A stretch of 64,000 nt of DNA from Cellulomonas wangsupingiae (GCF_024508275.1 NZ_CP101989.1:744001-808000); one strand, 5' to 3'; shown: positions 34,600 to 45,077, numbered from the stretch's first letter. Notes: generated by a model from the sequence alone, not told the origin. Numbers and translations: made by a program.

Positions 34600-35084
34600 G
34601 CGACCGGACGCCGCTGCCGTCGGCGAAGCACGTGCGCGACCTGCTCGAGGGCCTGCTCGGCCGCGAGGTCGAGGTGCGCACGGGCGCGGCCATGGTCGAC
34701 CCCGCCGCGACGGCCGGTGCGCTCGTCGGCGTGTACGTCGACCGGCTGCTGCAGCTGCGGGCGCTGTGCCTGATGGACGTGCCGGCCGCGGCCCGCGTCG
34801 GCGCCGCGATCGGGCTCGTGCCCGCGCGGGTCGCCGACGAGAGCGCGCTCGGCGACTTCCTCGACCCGGGCCTGGAGGAGAACGCGCGCGAGGTCCTCAA
34901 CGTCATCGCGTCGCTGCTCAACACGCCGGACGCGCCCCACGTGCGGCTCGACGCCGTGGTCGCGCCCCGCGAGGCCCTGCCGGTGGACGTCGCGCCGTGG
35001 GTGCGGGCGTACGTGCCGCGGATCGACCTCGAGGTCGACGTGTCGGGCTACGGGCCGGGCGGGCTGTCGCTGCTCGTCGTGTGA
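34596..35084 (+). CDS. CheX/CheC-like protein paired with the second CheY
   Basis: The 162-residue product is not closely recognisable as a whole. The segment LEENAREVLNVIASLLNTPD (about residues 93-112) matches the CheC/CheX active-site helix, with Glu99 and Asn102 in the E-x2-N positions and Glu95 in place of the usual Asp/Ser. The overall layout (N-terminal helix, sheet with GVYVDRLLQLRALCLMDVPA, active helix, C-terminal sheet) fits a CheX fold. The 4-bp overlap with the second cheY suggests it acts on that protein. It is the last gene of the che operon. Confidence 0.65.
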   Translation: MSDRTPLPSAKHVRDLLEGLLGREVEVRTGAAMVDPAATAGALVGVYVDRLLQLRALCLMDVPAAARVGAAIGLVPARVADESALGDFLDPGLEENAREVLNVIASLLNTPDAPHVRLDAVVAPREALPVDVAPWVRAYVPRIDLEVDVSGYGPGGLSLLVV

Positions 35085-35090
35085 CGACGC

Positions 35091-36323
35091 TCAGCGCGGC
35101 GTCTGGCGGTACGAGGACAGGAAGTTGCCCATGCGCTCGACCGCCTCGGCCAGCACCCGCGCCTCGGGCAGCGTGACGATGCGCAGGTGGTCCGGGGTGG
35201 GCCAGTTGAAGCCCGTGCCCTGGACCAGCAGGATCTGCTCGCTGACCAGCAGGTCGTACACGAGCTGCGCGTCGTCGACGATGCCGAACACCTCGGGGTC
35301 GAGGCGCGGGAAGAGGTACAGCGCGCCGTCGGGCTTGGTGCACGAGACGCCGGGGATCGAGTTGAGGCCCTCCCACGCGACCTGCCGCTGCTCGTGCAGG
35401 CGGCCGCCGGGCGCGATGAGCGCGTCGATGGACTGCACGCCGCCGAGCGCCGCCTGGATCGCGTGCTGCGCGGGCACGTTGGGGCAGAGCCGGGTCGACG
35501 CGAGCAGCGTCATGCCCTCGAGGAACCCCCTGGCGTGCGCCTGCGGACCGGTGACGACGACCCACCCGGCGCGGTAGCCCGCGACCCGGTACGTCTTGGA
35601 CAGCCCGTTGAACGTCAGGCACAGCAGGTCCGGGGCGACGCTCGCCATCGGGATGTGCTGCGCACCGTCGTAGAGGATCCGGTCGTAGATCTCGTCGGCG
35701 AGGACCAGCAGGCTGTGCTCGCGCGCGATCTCGGCGATCTGCTCCAGCACCTCGCGCCGGTAGACGGCGCCGGTCGGGTTGTTCGGGTTGATGACGACGA
35801 TCGCCTTGGTCCGCGGCGTGATCTGCTCGCGGATGTGCTCGACGTCCGGCTCCCAGCCGTTCGACTCGTCGCACCGGTAGTGCACCGGCTGGCCGTCGGA
35901 CAGGCTCGTCATGGCCGTCCACAGCGGGTAGTCGGGGGACGGGATCAGCACCTCGTCGCCCTCGTCGAGCAGCGCCTGCAGCGTCATGGTGATGAGCTCG
36001 GACACGCCGTTGCCGAGGTACACGTCGTCGACGTCGAACGTCGGGAAGCCCTCGACGGTCTCGTAGCGCGTCACGATCGCGCGACGCGCCGGCAGGATGC
36101 CGCGCGACTCGGTGTACCCGTGGGCGTAGGGGACGGCCGCGATGACGTCGGCGACGATCTGGTGGGGCGCGTCGAAGCCGAACGCGGCCGGGTTGCCGGT
36201 GTTGAGCTTGAGCACGCGGCGGCCCTCGGCCTCCATGCGTGCGGCCTCGTCGAGTGCCTTGCCGCGGATCTCGTAGAGGACACCCTTGAGCTTGGCGGAC
36301 TGGTCGAGGGGGCGCAGCGACAT
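35091..36323 (-). CDS. alaA: Pyridoxal-phosphate aminotransferase, AlaA type
   Basis: This is probably the alanine-synthesising aminotransferase that uses glutamate and pyruvate. The 410-residue class I enzyme shows LNTGNPAAFGFDAP, YTESRGILPARRAIV, VVINPNNPTGAVYRREVLEQ, LADEIYDRILYDG, the PLP-binding Lys in FNGLSKTYRVAGYRAGW, and CPNVPAQHAIQAALGG; these phrases fit AlaA (YfbQ) closely. It is convergent with the che operon and has its own likely leaderless promoter. Confidence 0.9.
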   Translation of the reverse strand: MSLRPLDQSAKLKGVLYEIRGKALDEAARMEAEGRRVLKLNTGNPAAFGFDAPHQIVADVIAAVPYAHGYTESRGILPARRAIVTRYETVEGFPTFDVDDVYLGNGVSELITMTLQALLDEGDEVLIPSPDYPLWTAMTSLSDGQPVHYRCDESNGWEPDVEHIREQITPRTKAIVVINPNNPTGAVYRREVLEQIAEIAREHSLLVLADEIYDRILYDGAQHIPMASVAPDLLCLTFNGLSKTYRVAGYRAGWVVVTGPQAHARGFLEGMTLLASTRLCPNVPAQHAIQAALGGVQSIDALIAPGGRLHEQRQVAWEGLNSIPGVSCTKPDGALYLFPRLDPEVFGIVDDAQLVYDLLVSEQILLVQGTGFNWPTPDHLRIVTLPEARVLAEAVERMGNFLSSYRQTPR

Positions 36324-36330
36324 GCTCAGC

Positions 36331-36336
36331 AGCGTA
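36331..36336 (-). promoter_or_regulatory. -10 element (TACGCT) of alaA, leaderless arrangement
   Basis: TACGCT on the minus strand is separated from the alaA ATG by seven bases, and no ribosome site precedes the ATG. The transcript probably starts at the ATG. Confidence 0.5.
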
Positions 36337-36391
36337 TCCCCGTCGGCGCGGCCGCCGAAGCAGCCACCTGCGAGGAAGTGGCCCGGTCGCC

Positions 36392-37216
36392 TCAGCCTGC
36401 CGGCGCGCCGGCCGGGGTCACGGCCGAGGTCACGGCCGCGTCGGCGTGCCCGGACGCGGTCGGGACGGCCAGGGCCCCACGCCGGGCGCGGGCCCGCGCG
36501 GGCGGGACGACCTCCGTGCGGCCGGCGCCCGGGAACGTCGCCGCCTCGACGGCGTCGGCGACGACGCCCCCGAGGTCCGCGTCGTGCGCCCGCGTGGCCA
36601 TCGCGCGCAGCATCGTCCCCTCGCGCTCCAGCTGCAGCGCGCCCGGGTGGTCGAGGCGCGCGCCGAGGACGAGCAGCGTGTCCAGGCACCGGGCGCCGTC
36701 GAGCAGCGCCGGGTCGAGCACGGACGCCGGCTCGGCGACGAACGTCTCGACCAGCAGCGGCCGGCCCGCCAGCCGGGCGCGGACGGTCGTGCGCACACGT
36801 CCGCCCGCCTCGCCGCTGCGCCCGAGCACGAGCGTCTCGCGCAGGACCGCCCGGGCGCCGGGCGCCAGGTCGACGTGCGTCAGGCGCAGGACGTCCGCGC
36901 CGTCGGCGACGACGAACGGCAGGCTCGGCCACACCAGCACCGCGTCCGCCGCGAGCCGCACGTCGACGATCCAGGACGCGTGGCCCCCGCGCATGTCGTA
37001 CGCGACCGTGCCCGTGACCTCGACGATCTCCAGCGCGCGCCCGGCCGCGACGTCGACCTCGATCCGCACGTCGTCCCCGGCGAGCAGGAGCGCCTGCGAC
37101 GCGACGAGCGCGACGCGCAGACGGCCGTCCTCGTCGGGCAGGCGGCGGGCGCGCACGAGGTCGCCGTCGAGCTCGACGCGACCGTCGGGCGTGACGGCGA
37201 CGCGGGTGCGCGTCAT
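36392..37216 (-). CDS. ureD: Urease accessory protein UreD
   Basis: UreD works with UreF and UreG to load nickel into urease. The 274-residue protein has [40 protein letters not shown] and [19 protein letters not shown], which match the family. The ATG overlaps the ureG stop by 4 bp; it is the last gene of the urease operon. Confidence 0.9.
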   Translation of the reverse strand: MTRTRVAVTPDGRVELDGDLVRARRLPDEDGRLRVALVASQALLLAGDDVRIEVDVAAGRALEIVEVTGTVAYDMRGGHASWIVDVRLAADAVLVWPSLPFVVADGADVLRLTHVDLAPGARAVLRETLVLGRSGEAGGRVRTTVRARLAGRPLLVETFVAEPASVLDPALLDGARCLDTLLVLGARLDHPGALQLEREGTMLRAMATRAHDADLGGVVADAVEAATFPGAGRTEVVPPARARARRGALAVPTASGHADAAVTSAVTPAGAPAG

Positions 37217-38028
37217 CCGCGCTCCGCCGGCTGTGCGTGCGCGTGCTCGTGCGTGACCTGCAGGACGTCCACCCCCCGGTGCGTGTGCGCGTGCTCGGCC
37301 GCGCCGTCGTGGGCGTGCACCAGCACGGCGCCATCCTCGTCGACGTGCGTGTGCGGCGCCATCGGCCCCGGGTCCACGGGCGTGTGACGGCCCGCCCTGA
37401 CCTCGGCGGTCATGTCCCGCACCCACGTCGTCAGCGCGGCGACGGACGCGCGGTCGTGCCGCGACAGGCCGATGACGGGCGCACCGTCGCGTGCCCGCGA
37501 CGCGTCGTGGAGCATGCGCTCGACGTCCACCTCGACGTACGGCGCGAGGTCCGTCTTGTTGACCACCAGCAGGTCCGCGCGGGCGATGCCCGGTCCGCCC
37601 TTGCGCGCCACGTCGCCGCCGCCGGCCACGTCGAGCACGAAGATCTGCGCGTCGACCAGGGCGGGGGAGAACGTCGCCGTGAGGTTGTCGCCGCCGGACT
37701 CCACGAGGACGAGGTCGAGGGGGCCGTGGTCGGCCTCGAGGTCCTCGACGGCGATGAGGTTGGGCGTGACGTCGTCGCGGATCGCGGTGTGGGGGCACGC
37801 GCCCGTCTCGACCGCGCGGATGCGGTCGATCTCCAGCACGCCCGCGGCCCGCAGGATCTGCGCGTCCTCGTCGGTGTAGATGTCGTTGGTGACGACGCCC
37901 ATCTCGAGCTCGTCGGCCAGCTCCCGGCACAGCAGCGCGATGAGCGACGTCTTGCCGGTGCCGACGGGGCCGGCGACGCCGAGCCGGAACGCGCGGGCCG
38001 GGGTGGTGGGGACGACGGGCTCAGCCAT
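37213..38028 (-). CDS. ureG: Urease accessory GTPase UreG with a His-rich C-terminal tail
   Basis: UreG is the GTPase that delivers nickel. The 271-residue protein has the P-loop [10 protein letters not shown], the [15 protein letters not shown] motif, the nickel-binding CPH in [27 protein letters not shown] and [10 protein letters not shown]. The core ends at about residue 210; the remaining 60 residues contain ten or more histidines in short H-x-H groups ([34 protein letters not shown]). His-rich ends in UreG are known mostly at the N-terminus. It overlaps ureF by 8 bp. Confidence 0.94.
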   Translation of the reverse strand: MAEPVVPTTPARAFRLGVAGPVGTGKTSLIALLCRELADELEMGVVTNDIYTDEDAQILRAAGVLEIDRIRAVETGACPHTAIRDDVTPNLIAVEDLEADHGPLDLVLVESGGDNLTATFSPALVDAQIFVLDVAGGGDVARKGGPGIARADLLVVNKTDLAPYVEVDVERMLHDASRARDGAPVIGLSRHDRASVAALTTWVRDMTAEVRAGRHTPVDPGPMAPHTHVDEDGAVLVHAHDGAAEHAHTHRGVDVLQVTHEHAHAQPAERG

Positions 38029-38974
38029 GGAACAGCCTCCGGGTGGTGCCGGCGTGGGCCTGGGCCCACGCGTCGGTCATCGGTGCGCCGGCCGACGGGA
38101 TGTCGTCCGGGTCGGTCAGGTGGGCGACGGACGCCGCCATGCGTGCGACGGCGGGGTGCAGGTCGAGGACCCACCGGGTCGTCGTCGCGGGGTCGAGCGG
38201 GGTCAGCTTGAGCGCGGCCGACGCGATCGTCTGCACGTCGTCGTAGCCGACGAGCAGCGCGACCTGCAGGGCGTCGAGCCCGGTCACGGCGCCGATCGCC
38301 CCCGCGACGAGCGGCCGCGGGGGAGCCGCACGCGGGGCGAACGCGCCGTCGAGCGCGTCCGGCCACAGCGCGAGGGCCAGCCGCAGGTACCCGCGGCCCA
38401 GGCGCCGGGCGGCGTCGCGCACGGCCGGGCTCGGGGTCCGCGCCGCCCACGCGTCCTCGACGGGCGCGAGGTCGCCGCGCTCGAGCCACACGTGCCGCGC
38501 GACGACGGCCGCCCCCGCTTCCGTCGCGGTGACGGTCCGCAGCCGCGTGGCGGCCAGCGCGGGCACCCGCCGAACGTCCTCGACCCCCCGCCCTCCCTCC
38601 CCCCGCGAGAGTGCGATCCAGTCACGCTCGGGCTGCCTCGGCCCCACCCCCTCCTGTCGTGAGAGTGCAATCCGGTCACGTTCGCTGCTCCCGCCCTGGG
38701 GGGAAGGGGTCGGGACCGTGGCTGGATTGCACTCTCGCGGGGGGTGGGGGGTGACTGGATTGCACTCTCGCGGGGGGTGGGGGGTGAGGAGGCCTGCCTG
38801 GACCGCGGGTTCGAGGCCTGCGGAGTGGGCGTGGGCCCCCGTGGGCAGGCGGGCGTCGGCGAGCATGGCGAGGACAAGCAGCACGCTCGCACCGCCGTCG
38901 TCACGGCCGGTGCGGTCCGCGTCGGGACCGGAGGGCGGGGCGGCGACGGCACCGTCGGGGGGCAGGGGCGTCAC
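38021..38974 (-). CDS. ureF: Urease accessory protein UreF interrupted by an in-frame repeat insertion
   Basis: UreF gates GTP use during urease activation. The 317-residue frame starts at a GTG two bases past the ureC stop. Residues 31-62 ([20 protein letters not shown], then [12 protein letters not shown]) and about 131-317 ([40 protein letters not shown]) are normal UreF. Between them about 68 residues (63-130) come from palindromic DNA repeats: two copies of [10 protein letters not shown] and two of the form RD[RW]IALSR. The insertion falls in the loop between the first conserved block and the next helix. The frame is intact, so the protein may work with a loop extension, or be impaired. 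Confidence 0.88.
   Translation of the reverse strand: MTPLPPDGAVAAPPSGPDADRTGRDDGGASVLLVLAMLADARLPTGAHAHSAGLEPAVQAGLLTPHPPRECNPVTPHPPRECNPATVPTPSPQGGSSERDRIALSRQEGVGPRQPERDWIALSRGEGGRGVEDVRRVPALAATRLRTVTATEAGAAVVARHVWLERGDLAPVEDAWAARTPSPAVRDAARRLGRGYLRLALALWPDALDGAFAPRAAPPRPLVAGAIGAVTGLDALQVALLVGYDDVQTIASAALKLTPLDPATTTRWVLDLHPAVARMAASVAHLTDPDDIPSAGAPMTDAWAQAHAGTTRRLFHG
38585..38788. repeat. Cluster of four palindromic repeat units inserted in ureF
   Basis: The core unit is GAGAGTGCAATCCAGTCAC. Two copies lie on the plus strand (38607-38625 and 38661-38679, with one substitution each) and two on the minus strand (38718-38736 and 38751-38769). The last two form a 33-bp direct repeat, including a G-rich arm CGGGGGGTGGGGGGTG. 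Plus and minus units can pair into long hairpins in the mRNA. No other copy was found in this window. Confidence 0.9.
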
Positions 38975-38976
38975 GG

Positions 38977-40680
<1,704 letters not shown>

Positions 40681-41019
40681 CTAGAGCGCACCCCCGTCCG
40701 TCTTGCCCAGCCGGATGCCGGGCACGCGGCGCGCACCGCGGATCGCGACGGCGTCGACCGACCGCGACGCCCCGGGCTCGAACCGCTGCGACGTGCCCGA
40801 CGGCACGTCGAGCCGGAAGCCGTGGGCCGCGGCGCGGTCGAAGGCCAGGGCGGGGTTGGCGTCCGGCAGGTGCAGGTGGGACCCGATCTGCACCGGCCGG
40901 TCGCCGGTGTTCTCGACCACGAGCGTGATCCGCTCGTGGTCCGCGCGGTCGCCGTTGAGCACGACGCTGCCCGCGCGCGTGCGCACCGCGCCGGGTCCGT
41001 CGCCGGACGTGCCTGCCAT
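40681..41019 (-). CDS. ureB: Urease beta subunit UreB
   Basis: UreB is a structural subunit of urease. The 112-residue protein has the family core (LVVENTGDRPVQIGSHLHLP, ALAFDRAAAHGFRLDVPSGT and SQRFEPGASRSVDAVAIRG). The ATG at 41019 is chosen because AAGGAGC stands four bases before it; the frame is open further upstream. It lies 82 bp downstream of ureA. Confidence 0.95.
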   Translation of the reverse strand: MAGTSGDGPGAVRTRAGSVVLNGDRADHERITLVVENTGDRPVQIGSHLHLPDANPALAFDRAAAHGFRLDVPSGTSQRFEPGASRSVDAVAIRGARRVPGIRLGKTDGGAL

Positions 41020-41101
41020 GGGTGCTCCTTCGGTCTGGCCAGGGAGAGAGATCGGGGCCACCGACGCCCCGGTTCCTCGCTCTCGGGACCGGGGGTTCGG
41101 G

Positions 41102-41404
41102 TCAGGCGATGGGGGTGTGGAGGGTGACGAGCTTGCGGCCGTCGGGGAAGGTGGCCTCGACCTGCACGTCGTGCAGCATCTCCGGGACGCCGTCCATCAC
41201 CTGGTCCCGCCGCAGCACCGTCCGGCCGTCGGCCATGAGCTGGGAGACCCCCACGCCGTCGCGGGCACGTTCGAGCACCCACGTGCTCAGCAGCGCGACG
41301 GCCTCGGGGTGGTTGAGCCGCACGCCACGGGCCAGCCTGTCGCGCGCGACCATGCCGGCCACGGACAGCAGCAGCTTCTCGGTGTCGGCGGGGGTGAGCC
41401 TCAT
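41102..41404 (-). CDS. ureA: Urease gamma subunit UreA
   Basis: UreA is the small structural subunit. The 100-residue protein has exactly the family length: [20 protein letters not shown], then [40 protein letters not shown] and [19 protein letters not shown]. The ATG at 41404 is the family start and lies seven bases from a -10 element, so the message is probably leaderless. It is the first gene of the ureA-B-C-F-G-D operon. Confidence 0.97.
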   Translation of the reverse strand: MRLTPADTEKLLLSVAGMVARDRLARGVRLNHPEAVALLSTWVLERARDGVGVSQLMADGRTVLRRDQVMDGVPEMLHDVQVEATFPDGRKLVTLHTPIA

Positions 41405-41411
41405 GACGGGC

Positions 41412-41417
41412 ACCCTA
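41412..41417 (-). promoter_or_regulatory. -10 element (TAGGGT) of the urease operon, leaderless arrangement
   Basis: TAGGGT on the minus strand is followed by seven bases and the ureA ATG, and there is no ribosome site. GGATAC lies 17 bp upstream at 41440-41435 in the -35 place, a poor match that fits an activator-dependent promoter. Confidence 0.6.
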
Positions 41418-41446
41418 GGTCCCCGCACGACGCGGTATCCGCAGAC

Positions 41447-41452
41447 GTATAC
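41447..41452. promoter_or_regulatory. GTATAC palindrome upstream of ureA
   Basis: In the minus-strand direction the site reads CTGTATACG, the same nine bases as the site near urtA (50434-50442). GTATAC-type palindromes are common operators of FCD-type GntR regulators, two of which are encoded in this window. It lies about 10 bp upstream of the -35 place of the urease promoter. Confidence 0.45.
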
Positions 41453-41456
41453 AGCC

Positions 41457-41472
41457 GAAACGGAATGTTTAC
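41457..41472. promoter_or_regulatory. GlnR-like box upstream of ureA
   Basis: GAAAC, six bases, TTTAC (AC-N9-AC when read as the actinobacterial GlnR pattern). The same layout occurs before urtA and before the urea-carboxylase gene. Its near edge is 39 bp from the ureA -10, an activator-like distance. Confidence 0.55.
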
Positions 41473-41533
41473 ACCCGGTGCGTCGGGCGCACCGCGTCGA
41501 GGGACCTCGGTCCCGATCCGGGCGGGACGGGTG

Positions 41534-41562
41534 TTGCGTGCGTCACGCCCGTCGGACATACT
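41534..41562 (+). promoter_or_regulatory. Promoter of the peptide-type ABC operon
   Basis: TTGCGT (41534-41539), 17 bases, CATACT (41557-41562), close to the housekeeping consensus. The transcript would start at about 41569-41571, at or next to an ATG (41571) in frame with the binding-protein gene. Confidence 0.55.
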
Positions 41563-41600
41563 CCTGGCAGATGGGATCCCAAAACCCAAGTTCGGAGTCA

Positions 41601-43172
41601 ATGGTGAATCTGAATCGTCGGTGCGTCCGTCTGTCCTGCCTCGCCGCCGTCGCGGCCCTCGTCGTCACGGCCTGCGCCCCCGCGCAGGACATGGCGGTGG
41701 CACCCGCGGACGCGGCGCCGCCGGCCGAGCCCGAGGGGAAGGTGACCTTCCTGTCGGCCGAGAACCTGTCCGGGGACTGGGACCCCTTCGACCACACGAT
41801 CCTCGCCCAGGACCGCCTGCAGCGAGCCGCGTACGAGACGCTCGTCCGCGTCGACGAGGACGGGGAGTTCCAGCCCGGTCTCGCCCTCACCTGGGAGAAC
41901 GTGGCCCCGACGACGTGGCGCCTCGGCCTGCGCGAGGGCGTCACGTTCCACGACGGGACCCCGATGACCGCCGAGGACGTCAAGGCGTCGATCGAGTACG
42001 TGTCCAGCCCCGAGGTCGCCTGGTCCCTCGCGTTCCCGCGCCCGTTCACGGCCGACGTGGTCGACGACCACACCGTCGACATCCACACCGGAGAGCCGTT
42101 CGCCCCGATGCCGGGCCTGCTCGCCACGGGCGCGGCCGGCGTCGTCGCGCCGTCCGAGCTCATCGAGGCCGGCACGCTCGACGAGAAGTTCGTCGGGACG
42201 GGCCCCTACCGCTGGGTGTCGTACGAGAGCGAGGCCAAGGGCGTCCACCTCACGGTCAACGAGGACTACTGGGGCGAGGAGCCCAAGATCAAGGACTACG
42301 TCTTCCGGTACGTGGGGGACAGCCAGACCCGGCTCGCCGCGCTGCGCTCCGGGCAGGCGGACATCATCGACCGGGTCGAGCCGCACCAGGTCGCGGACGT
42401 CGAGAGCGACCCGCGCCTGGCGATCACCCGGACCCCCACGGTCGAGTCGAAGTGGCTCGCGTTCCGCGCCGCCAAGCCGCCGATGGACAACCCCCTGCTG
42501 CGTCAGGCGATCGCCCACGCGATCAACGTGCCGCAGATCGTCGAGGTCGTCCTGCAGGGCAGCGGGACCGTGAACACGTCGTACTTCTCCCCGAGCCACG
42601 AGTTCCACAGCGACTCGCCCACCTTCCCGACGTACGACCCGGAGCGGGCGCGCGAGCTGCTGGCCGAGGCGGGGTACCCCGGGGGCGAAGGGCTGCGGAC
42701 GCTGGACCTCATGGTCTCCGTCGGCTTCTACCCGATGACCAAGGAGTACGGCGAGGTCATCGTGCAGAACCTCGCCGACGTCGGGATCGACGCCAAGCTC
42801 ACGACCCTCGAGACGGCCCGGTACAACCAGGGCCTGTTCGACCCCGAGATGGGCGACCTGTACGACCACGGCTGGTTCCTCGGCTCGTACGACGCCAACA
42901 GCGTGATGATGTCGCTCTTCGGCAACGCGCTGGTCACGTCGGTGAACGACCCCGACGTCGACGCCGCGCTCGCCGCGCAGATGGCGGCCCTCGACGGGGC
43001 GGAGCGCCGGCGGCTCATCGACGACCGGCTGATGCCCGCGCTGAACGAGTCGATGCTCGAGTTCCCCATGTTCACGAGCGAGCTCATCACGGCCTACTCC
43101 CGCAACGTCCGCGACCTCGAGGTGCCCCCCACCTCCTACCACCGCATCGAGGACGCGTTCCTCGCGAAGTGA
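41601..43172 (+). CDS. ABC transporter substrate-binding lipoprotein, peptide family (SBP_bac_5)
   Basis: This lipoprotein probably delivers peptides or similar compounds to the importer encoded downstream. The 523-residue protein has a lipoprotein signal (basic NLNRR, hydrophobic core, lipobox VVTAC near residue 25), and family-5 segments such as LREGVTFHDGTPMTAEDVKA, VGTGPYRWVSYESE, AHAINVPQIVEVVLQG and YDPERARELLAEAGYPGGEG. Start choices are ATG 41571 (leaderless), ATG 41601, or GTG 41604 with GGAG six bases upstream. The substrate cannot be told; a dipeptide, amide or nickel-chelate are options. Confidence 0.9.
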   Translation: MVNLNRRCVRLSCLAAVAALVVTACAPAQDMAVAPADAAPPAEPEGKVTFLSAENLSGDWDPFDHTILAQDRLQRAAYETLVRVDEDGEFQPGLALTWENVAPTTWRLGLREGVTFHDGTPMTAEDVKASIEYVSSPEVAWSLAFPRPFTADVVDDHTVDIHTGEPFAPMPGLLATGAAGVVAPSELIEAGTLDEKFVGTGPYRWVSYESEAKGVHLTVNEDYWGEEPKIKDYVFRYVGDSQTRLAALRSGQADIIDRVEPHQVADVESDPRLAITRTPTVESKWLAFRAAKPPMDNPLLRQAIAHAINVPQIVEVVLQGSGTVNTSYFSPSHEFHSDSPTFPTYDPERARELLAEAGYPGGEGLRTLDLMVSVGFYPMTKEYGEVIVQNLADVGIDAKLTTLETARYNQGLFDPEMGDLYDHGWFLGSYDANSVMMSLFGNALVTSVNDPDVDAALAAQMAALDGAERRRLIDDRLMPALNESMLEFPMFTSELITAYSRNVRDLEVPPTSYHRIEDAFLAK

Positions 43173-43209
43173 GCCGTCGCACCTCGAAGGATCAAAGGAG
43201 ATCTGTCGA

Positions 43210-44190
43210 ATGCTGAGATCCATCGCCCGACGCGTCGGGCAGACCGTCGTGGTGCTCCTCGGGGTCGCGACGCTGGTGTTCTTCGCCCTGCGTCTCATCC
43301 CCGGAGACCCCGCGCGGGTCATCGCACCCACCAGCTCGCCGGAGGTGCAGGCCGAGGTCAGGCGCTCCCTCGGCCTCGACCAGCCGCTCGGCGTGCAGTA
43401 CCTGACCTACTTGCGGGACCTCGTCACCGGGGACTTCGGGACGTCGTACTTCTTCGACGGCAGCACGCTCGGCCTGATCGGCGACGCACTGCCGTACACG
43501 CTGTACCTCGTCGTGACGGCGCTCGTCCTGGGCATGCTCGTCTCGATGCCGCTCGGCGCGCTCGCCGCGCGGCACCGGCGGGCCGTCACCGACCGCGCGG
43601 TCCTCGGGTTCTCGATCGTCGCGCAGTCGACGCCGAACTTCCTCATCGCGCTCGTCGGGATCACGCTCGTGGCGTCGGCGCTCTCGCTGCCGACCGTCGG
43701 GTACGTGGGGCCGGTCTCGCTCGTCCTGCCGAGCATCGCGCTCGCGGTCTCGCTGGTCGGCCTGCTCACCCAGAGCATCCGCAACAACCTCGTCACGACG
43801 CTCGACGGGAGCCTCACCGAGGCCCTGCGCTCGCGGGGTGCGTCGGTGTGGCAGATCATCCTGCGCCACGGCGCGCGCCTGTCGGCCGTGTCCGTGACCA
43901 ACCTGCTGGGCGTCCAGCTCGGCTTCCTGCTGGGCGGGGCCGTGGTGATCGAGTACATCTTCAACTACCCGGGCCTGGGGCTGCTCACGCTCAACGCCGT
44001 GCTGCGCCGGGACTACCCGCTGATCCAGGCGATCACGATCACCACCGCACTGGTCTTCGTGCTGCTCAACCTGGTCATCGACCTGTCGCACGGGTACCTC
44101 GACCCCCGGATGCGGCCGACGCGTCGCCGACCGGCACGTGCGCCGCGCGCGACGGCGACCGTCGCGACGGCAGGAGGGAGCGCAGCATGA
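43210..44190 (+). CDS. ABC transporter permease, DppB/OppB type
   Basis: Inner-membrane subunit of the peptide-type importer. The 326-residue protein starts LRSIARRVGQTVVVLLGVAT and has RLIPGDPARVIAPTSSPEVQ, about six membrane helices and the EAA loop (TEALRSRGASVWQIILRHG) that contacts the ATPase. AGGAG precedes the ATG. It overlaps the next permease by 4 bp. Confidence 0.93.
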   Translation: MLRSIARRVGQTVVVLLGVATLVFFALRLIPGDPARVIAPTSSPEVQAEVRRSLGLDQPLGVQYLTYLRDLVTGDFGTSYFFDGSTLGLIGDALPYTLYLVVTALVLGMLVSMPLGALAARHRRAVTDRAVLGFSIVAQSTPNFLIALVGITLVASALSLPTVGYVGPVSLVLPSIALAVSLVGLLTQSIRNNLVTTLDGSLTEALRSRGASVWQIILRHGARLSAVSVTNLLGVQLGFLLGGAVVIEYIFNYPGLGLLTLNAVLRRDYPLIQAITITTALVFVLLNLVIDLSHGYLDPRMRPTRRRPARAPRATATVATAGGSAA

Positions 44191-45077
44191 CCGCGGACGT
44201 GGGCACGAGGGCGCCGGCGACGTCGCCGGCCGGCACGACCGCACCCCGACGGCACCCCGTCGTCCGCTGGTGGCGGCGCCAGAGCGCGCTGCTGCTCACC
44301 GGGTACGGCGTCGTGCTCGCCACGGCGGCGCTCGCCTTCCTGGTGCCGCTGCTGGCACCCGAGGACGCGGGCCGCGTGGACCCGGGCCGGGCGTACCTGC
44401 CGCCGCTGAGCGACGGGCACCTGCTGGGGACCGACCAGATCGGGCGGGACCTGCTGCTGCGGGTGGCCGACGGCCTGCGCGCGTCGCTGCTCATCTCCGG
44501 CTCCGCGGTGGCGGCGGCGATCTGCATCGGCCTGCTGGTCGGGCTGGTGGCCGGCTACTACGGCGGGGCCGTGGAGACGGTCCTCATGCGGCTCACCGAC
44601 GTCCAGATGGCGCTGCCGTTCATCGTGCTCGCCGTGATGATCCTGTCGATCGCGGAGCCGAGCTACGTCTCCCTGACGCTCGTCCTGTGCCTGGCGGTGT
44701 GGCCGGCGTACGCCCGGGCGGTGCGCAGCTCCACGCGGCTGGAGAAGGACGCGAACTACGTCCAGGGCATCAAGATCCTCGGTGGCGGGAACCTGCGGGT
44801 GCTGCGCAAGTACCTGCTGCCCGCAGCCCTGGCACCGCTGGCGGTCCTGGCGGTCCTCGACATGGCGGCGCTGATCCTGTTCGAGGCGACGCTCGGGTTC
44901 CTGGGCATCGGGTCGCCCCCCGACTCGCCGTCGCTCGGCTCGATCATGGCGGACGGCAAGCAGTTCATCACCTCCGCGTGGTGGATCTCCGTGATCCCCG
45001 GGCTGGTCACGTTCGCCGCCATCCTCGGCATCAACCTCGTCGGGGTGGCACTTCGGGAGAGGAAGGGGCAGTCATGA
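44187..45077 (+). CDS. ABC transporter permease, DppC/OppC type
   Basis: Second inner-membrane subunit. The 296-residue protein has the family phrases HLLGTDQIGRDLLLRVADGL, VGLVAGYYGGAVETVLMRLT and the EAA-type loop NYVQGIKILGGGNLRVLRKY, with the C-terminal FLGIGSPPDSPSLGSIMADG. GGAGGGAG precedes the ATG. It overlaps both neighbours by 4 bp. Confidence 0.93.
   Translation: MTADVGTRAPATSPAGTTAPRRHPVVRWWRRQSALLLTGYGVVLATAALAFLVPLLAPEDAGRVDPGRAYLPPLSDGHLLGTDQIGRDLLLRVADGLRASLLISGSAVAAAICIGLLVGLVAGYYGGAVETVLMRLTDVQMALPFIVLAVMILSIAEPSYVSLTLVLCLAVWPAYARAVRSSTRLEKDANYVQGIKILGGGNLRVLRKYLLPAALAPLAVLAVLDMAALILFEATLGFLGIGSPPDSPSLGSIMADGKQFITSAWWISVIPGLVTFAAILGINLVGVALRERKGQS

Noticed and set aside
38585..38788. 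CRISPR array or insertion sequence in ureF
   Set aside because: Only four units, in both orientations, with no regular unique spacers and no transposase; it is a palindromic repeat cluster.
38021..38974. ureF as a pseudogene
   Set aside because: The insertion keeps the frame and both flanking UreF parts are intact, so it is annotated as a gene with a note.
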